Part shown: positions 5,275 through 6,992 of the stretch, piece by piece
Layout: every line of letters starts with the position of its first letter
Numbering within the stretch: the first letter of the stretch is position 1
NCBI GenBank assembly: GCA_039934875.1
Contig: JBDTLH010000149.1
Location: 1 to 6,992, forward strand
Source: JBDTLH01 sp039934875
GTDB taxonomy: Bacteria; Acidobacteriota; Terriglobia; Terriglobales; Acidobacteriaceae
Direction of reading: 5' to 3'
DNA: 6,992 nt
Translations under genes and position numbers: made by a program
Notes under the pieces: model-generated
What the model was told of the DNA's origin: nothing
Databases searched by the model: none
The model's input: only the letters and a program-made list of their open reading frames with translations

Positions 5275-6168
5275 CTACCCGGTTGGCGGGTTCAGGTAAT
5301 TCAACAAGCTCATCTGCGAGATCTTGGAAAATGCGGCGCTCACCGCGCCTTGCGCAACCTGCGCCTGAGTCAGATCGGTGACCGCCTGCGTGATATCAGC
5401 GCCTGCAAGTTGATCTTCCTGCTGCGACAGCCCTTGCTTCTCGGTTGTAATCGAGCTGGTAACCCCGTCGAGAGCATTCATCGCGGTACCGAAAAACACC
5501 CGTTGTGCGCTCAGATTCGAGAGCGAAGTTGATACAGCGGCCGCCGCCGCCGCCACATCGCCATTGCCATCGAGGGCGGAGATTACGCCCGAGAGCGCAT
5601 CGAAGGCGCTGCTTCCGTTTGCACCGAAGAGCTTGTCCCCGGTCACACCCGAGGCAATCGTCGCGCCCTGGCCGGTGTTGACCGTTGCCACCGCCGGCGC
5701 TCCCTGATATTGAATCGTGCCGCCCCCATTTGCGGCAAACGGGGCCGTATTGTCGTTGACCCCGGAGAACAGAAACTTGCCCTCGAACTGCGTGTTCCCG
5801 AGCGACAGCACCTGGTCGCGAATGCCCGATAGCTGCTGCGCCAGCGCTACCTTGTCTGAGGCGGAGAGTGTGCCGTTCGCCCCTTCGACCGCCAGCGAAA
5901 CCGCCTGCGTCATCTGTCGCACTACGGAGCTCAGCGCGCTGTCAGCCGAGGCGAAGCGGCTGCGCAAGCTGGCATCTCCGGCAGTGTAACTGTCGTCCTG
6001 CGCCTGCATGCTCGCATTCCTCACCAGCGCCGCCGAGGCGCTGGGATCATCCGAGGGCTTGCTCACCCTTCTACCGCTCGAGATCTCGGCCAGGGAGCGC
6101 GCCTGAACGGCCTGCGCATCCTGCAAAGCCTGTAAGAGACTATTCGTTGTGGAAAAGTTAGCTTGCAT
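5275..6168 (-). CDS. flgL: FlgL, hook-filament junction protein (hook-associated protein 3)
   Basis: FlgL makes the second junction layer between the hook (through FlgK) and the flagellin filament. It shares flagellin-like end domains. The 297-residue product begins MQANFSTTNSLLQALQDAQ. It continues with LAEISSGRRVSKPSDDPSA (26-44), the FlgL/flagellin-type turn with the DDP typical of FlgL, and then TQFEGKFLFSGVNDNTAPF (126-144), also typical. The central domain has GGTIQYQGAP and GDKLFG (177-182). The C-terminal helix shows EDQLAGADITQAVTDLTQAQ and ends KISQMSLLNYLNPPTG. An alanine run (206-211), encoded by repeated GCC-type triplets, sits in the middle. The start ATG overlaps the flgK stop (TGATG) by one base, so translation is coupled to flgK. 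Neither csrA nor fliW, often found after flgL, follows here. The next gene is convergent fliS. Confidence 0.95.
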   Translation of the reverse strand: MQANFSTTNSLLQALQDAQAVQARSLAEISSGRRVSKPSDDPSASAALVRNASMQAQDDSYTAGDASLRSRFASADSALSSVVRQMTQAVSLAVEGANGTLSASDKVALAQQLSGIRDQVLSLGNTQFEGKFLFSGVNDNTAPFAANGGGTIQYQGAPAVATVNTGQGATIASGVTGDKLFGANGSSAFDALSGVISALDGNGDVAAAAAAVSTSLSNLSAQRVFFGTAMNALDGVTSSITTEKQGLSQQEDQLAGADITQAVTDLTQAQVAQGAVSAAFSKISQMSLLNYLNPPTG

Positions 6169-6992
6169 CAGTGATTTGACCCCATACCAATTGCCGTCTG
6201 CATCATCGAGTCGACCGTGGAGATGATCCGCGCGGCGGCTTGATAAGATCTCTGAAACTGCATCAGGTTCGCTGCCTCCTGGTCGAGCGAAACCCCGGAG
6301 ATCGCCGCCCGCTGGCTGTTCATCTGGGTGATAACCGCCTTGCTCGCATCCGAATTCGCCTGGGCGTTCGCCACATCGTTACCCAGCGCGAAAACCGTCT
6401 GTGCCTGGTATTCGGTGGCGCTTACTCCATTCACCACAGGCTGCGACTGAAGCGCGGATACCGCGTTGACGATAGAGTTGTCGCCCGGCGCTCCGCTCAA
6501 GCCGGTCTGCAACTGCGCAGGATCGGTCACTGCGACCGCTATGGCCGTGGCTGATCCCGGGACTTGGCTCAAAGAAACAAAAAAATTGCCGCCATAGGCC
6601 GTGTTGACGGCGCTGGTTAGTGAATTGGCGAGCAGGTCCAAACGCGCTTGCAAGGCCGGCAAAGCTACATTGCGCGCCTCTAACGCTCCGCCGATCGCGC
6701 CGTTGTAGATCTGTGAAGTCACATCGGTTCCCTTGAGCAGCAACTGAGCGCCGCCACCGTTCGCCTGAAACTGTAAGCTGGAGGCCTGATTATCCACAAC
6801 AAGCGGGTTGCCCGATTGGGTCGTCACCTGCACCATGCCGTTGCTGCCGCGGATTACGGATATATCCAACAGCCCTGACAGTTTGGCGACGGCGCTGTCC
6901 TGCCGATCGGTGATACTCGGGTCCTCTCCGCCCGACTGGGCCGCGGCCAGATTCAACTGGGCAATTGTCTTCAGCAGCGTATTCGCCTGATT
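6168..6992 (-). CDS. flgK: FlgK, hook-associated protein 1, C-terminal part (5' end outside window)
   Basis: FlgK is the first junction protein on the hook. The frame is open to the window edge and gives 274 C-terminal residues, about half of a typical FlgK. It starts NQANTLLKTIAQLNLA, the family's VNxLLxxIAxLN helix. DPSITDRQDSAVAKLSGLLD (24-43) follows and corresponds to the conserved D-x-RDxxLxxLSxLxD segment. The last 41 residues hold GVSLDQEAANLMQFQRSYQA (234-253) and then the ARIISTVDSMMQTAIG helix, the hallmark C-terminus of FlgK and rod/hook proteins. A TTG at 6956 should not be taken as a start because the conserved sequence continues upstream of it. The gene overlaps flgL by one base and is co-transcribed with it. 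Confidence 0.95.
   Translation of the reverse strand, partial: NQANTLLKTIAQLNLAAAQSGGEDPSITDRQDSAVAKLSGLLDISVIRGSNGMVQVTTQSGNPLVVDNQASSLQFQANGGGAQLLLKGTDVTSQIYNGAIGGALEARNVALPALQARLDLLANSLTSAVNTAYGGNFFVSLSQVPGSATAIAVAVTDPAQLQTGLSGAPGDNSIVNAVSALQSQPVVNGVSATEYQAQTVFALGNDVANAQANSDASKAVITQMNSQRAAISGVSLDQEAANLMQFQRSYQAAARIISTVDSMMQTAIGMGSNH

Noticed and set aside
5538..5552. GCC/GCG triplet run in flgL as a phase-variable repeat
   Set aside because: The unit is a triplet, so length changes would not shift the frame, and the run is short and interrupted. It simply encodes an alanine tract.

Overview
The window is a compact flagellar gene cluster from a motile Gram-negative-type bacterium with moderately high G+C. 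The set flbD-motA-motB is combined with a short flagellin, fliD, fliS, flgK and flgL. That set, the strongly diverged flagellin N-terminus and the codon use would fit an Acidobacteriota-like genome. This taxonomic guess rests on impression only, since there is no rRNA or other marker here.

Layout from left to right. A leftward unit (minus strand) occupies about 1-1902 and reads flbD, motA, motB, then the first codons of a further gene that leaves the window at base 1. It encodes the motor side: the stator (MotA/MotB) and the small stator-associated protein FlbD/SwrD. A 179-bp divergent region (1903-2081) holds a good sigma-28 (FliA-type) promoter facing the flagellin gene and a perfect 14-bp palindrome. 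A rightward unit (2082-5120) then carries fliC (flagellin), a long GC-rich hairpin, fliD (filament cap) and fliS (flagellin export chaperone). From the right edge, flgK (3' part only) and flgL run leftward and converge on fliS. They encode the two hook-filament junction proteins. Between fliS and flgL lies 154 bp with no clear terminator.

How the genes work together: FlgK and FlgL form the junction on the hook, FliD caps the growing filament, FliS keeps flagellin unfolded for export, FliC polymerises into the filament, and MotA/MotB drive rotation with FlbD probably supporting stator function. This is standard late-flagellar and motor biology. I saw no undescribed system, defence island, mobile element, CRISPR array or RNA gene.

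The main anomaly is in motA. Its reading frame breaks at about 1007-1009. The missing conserved C-terminus is intact in the neighbouring frame and ends 3 bp before motB. One base lost from a short G run explains it, so it is either a sequencing/assembly error or a recent inactivating mutation. Secondary points are the promoter/palindrome architecture upstream of fliC, GGA motifs around the fliC ribosome binding site, a hook-IN-like insert in the flagellin, conservation of the TLR5-contact residues, and an open but start-less frame crossing the fliS-flgL gap.
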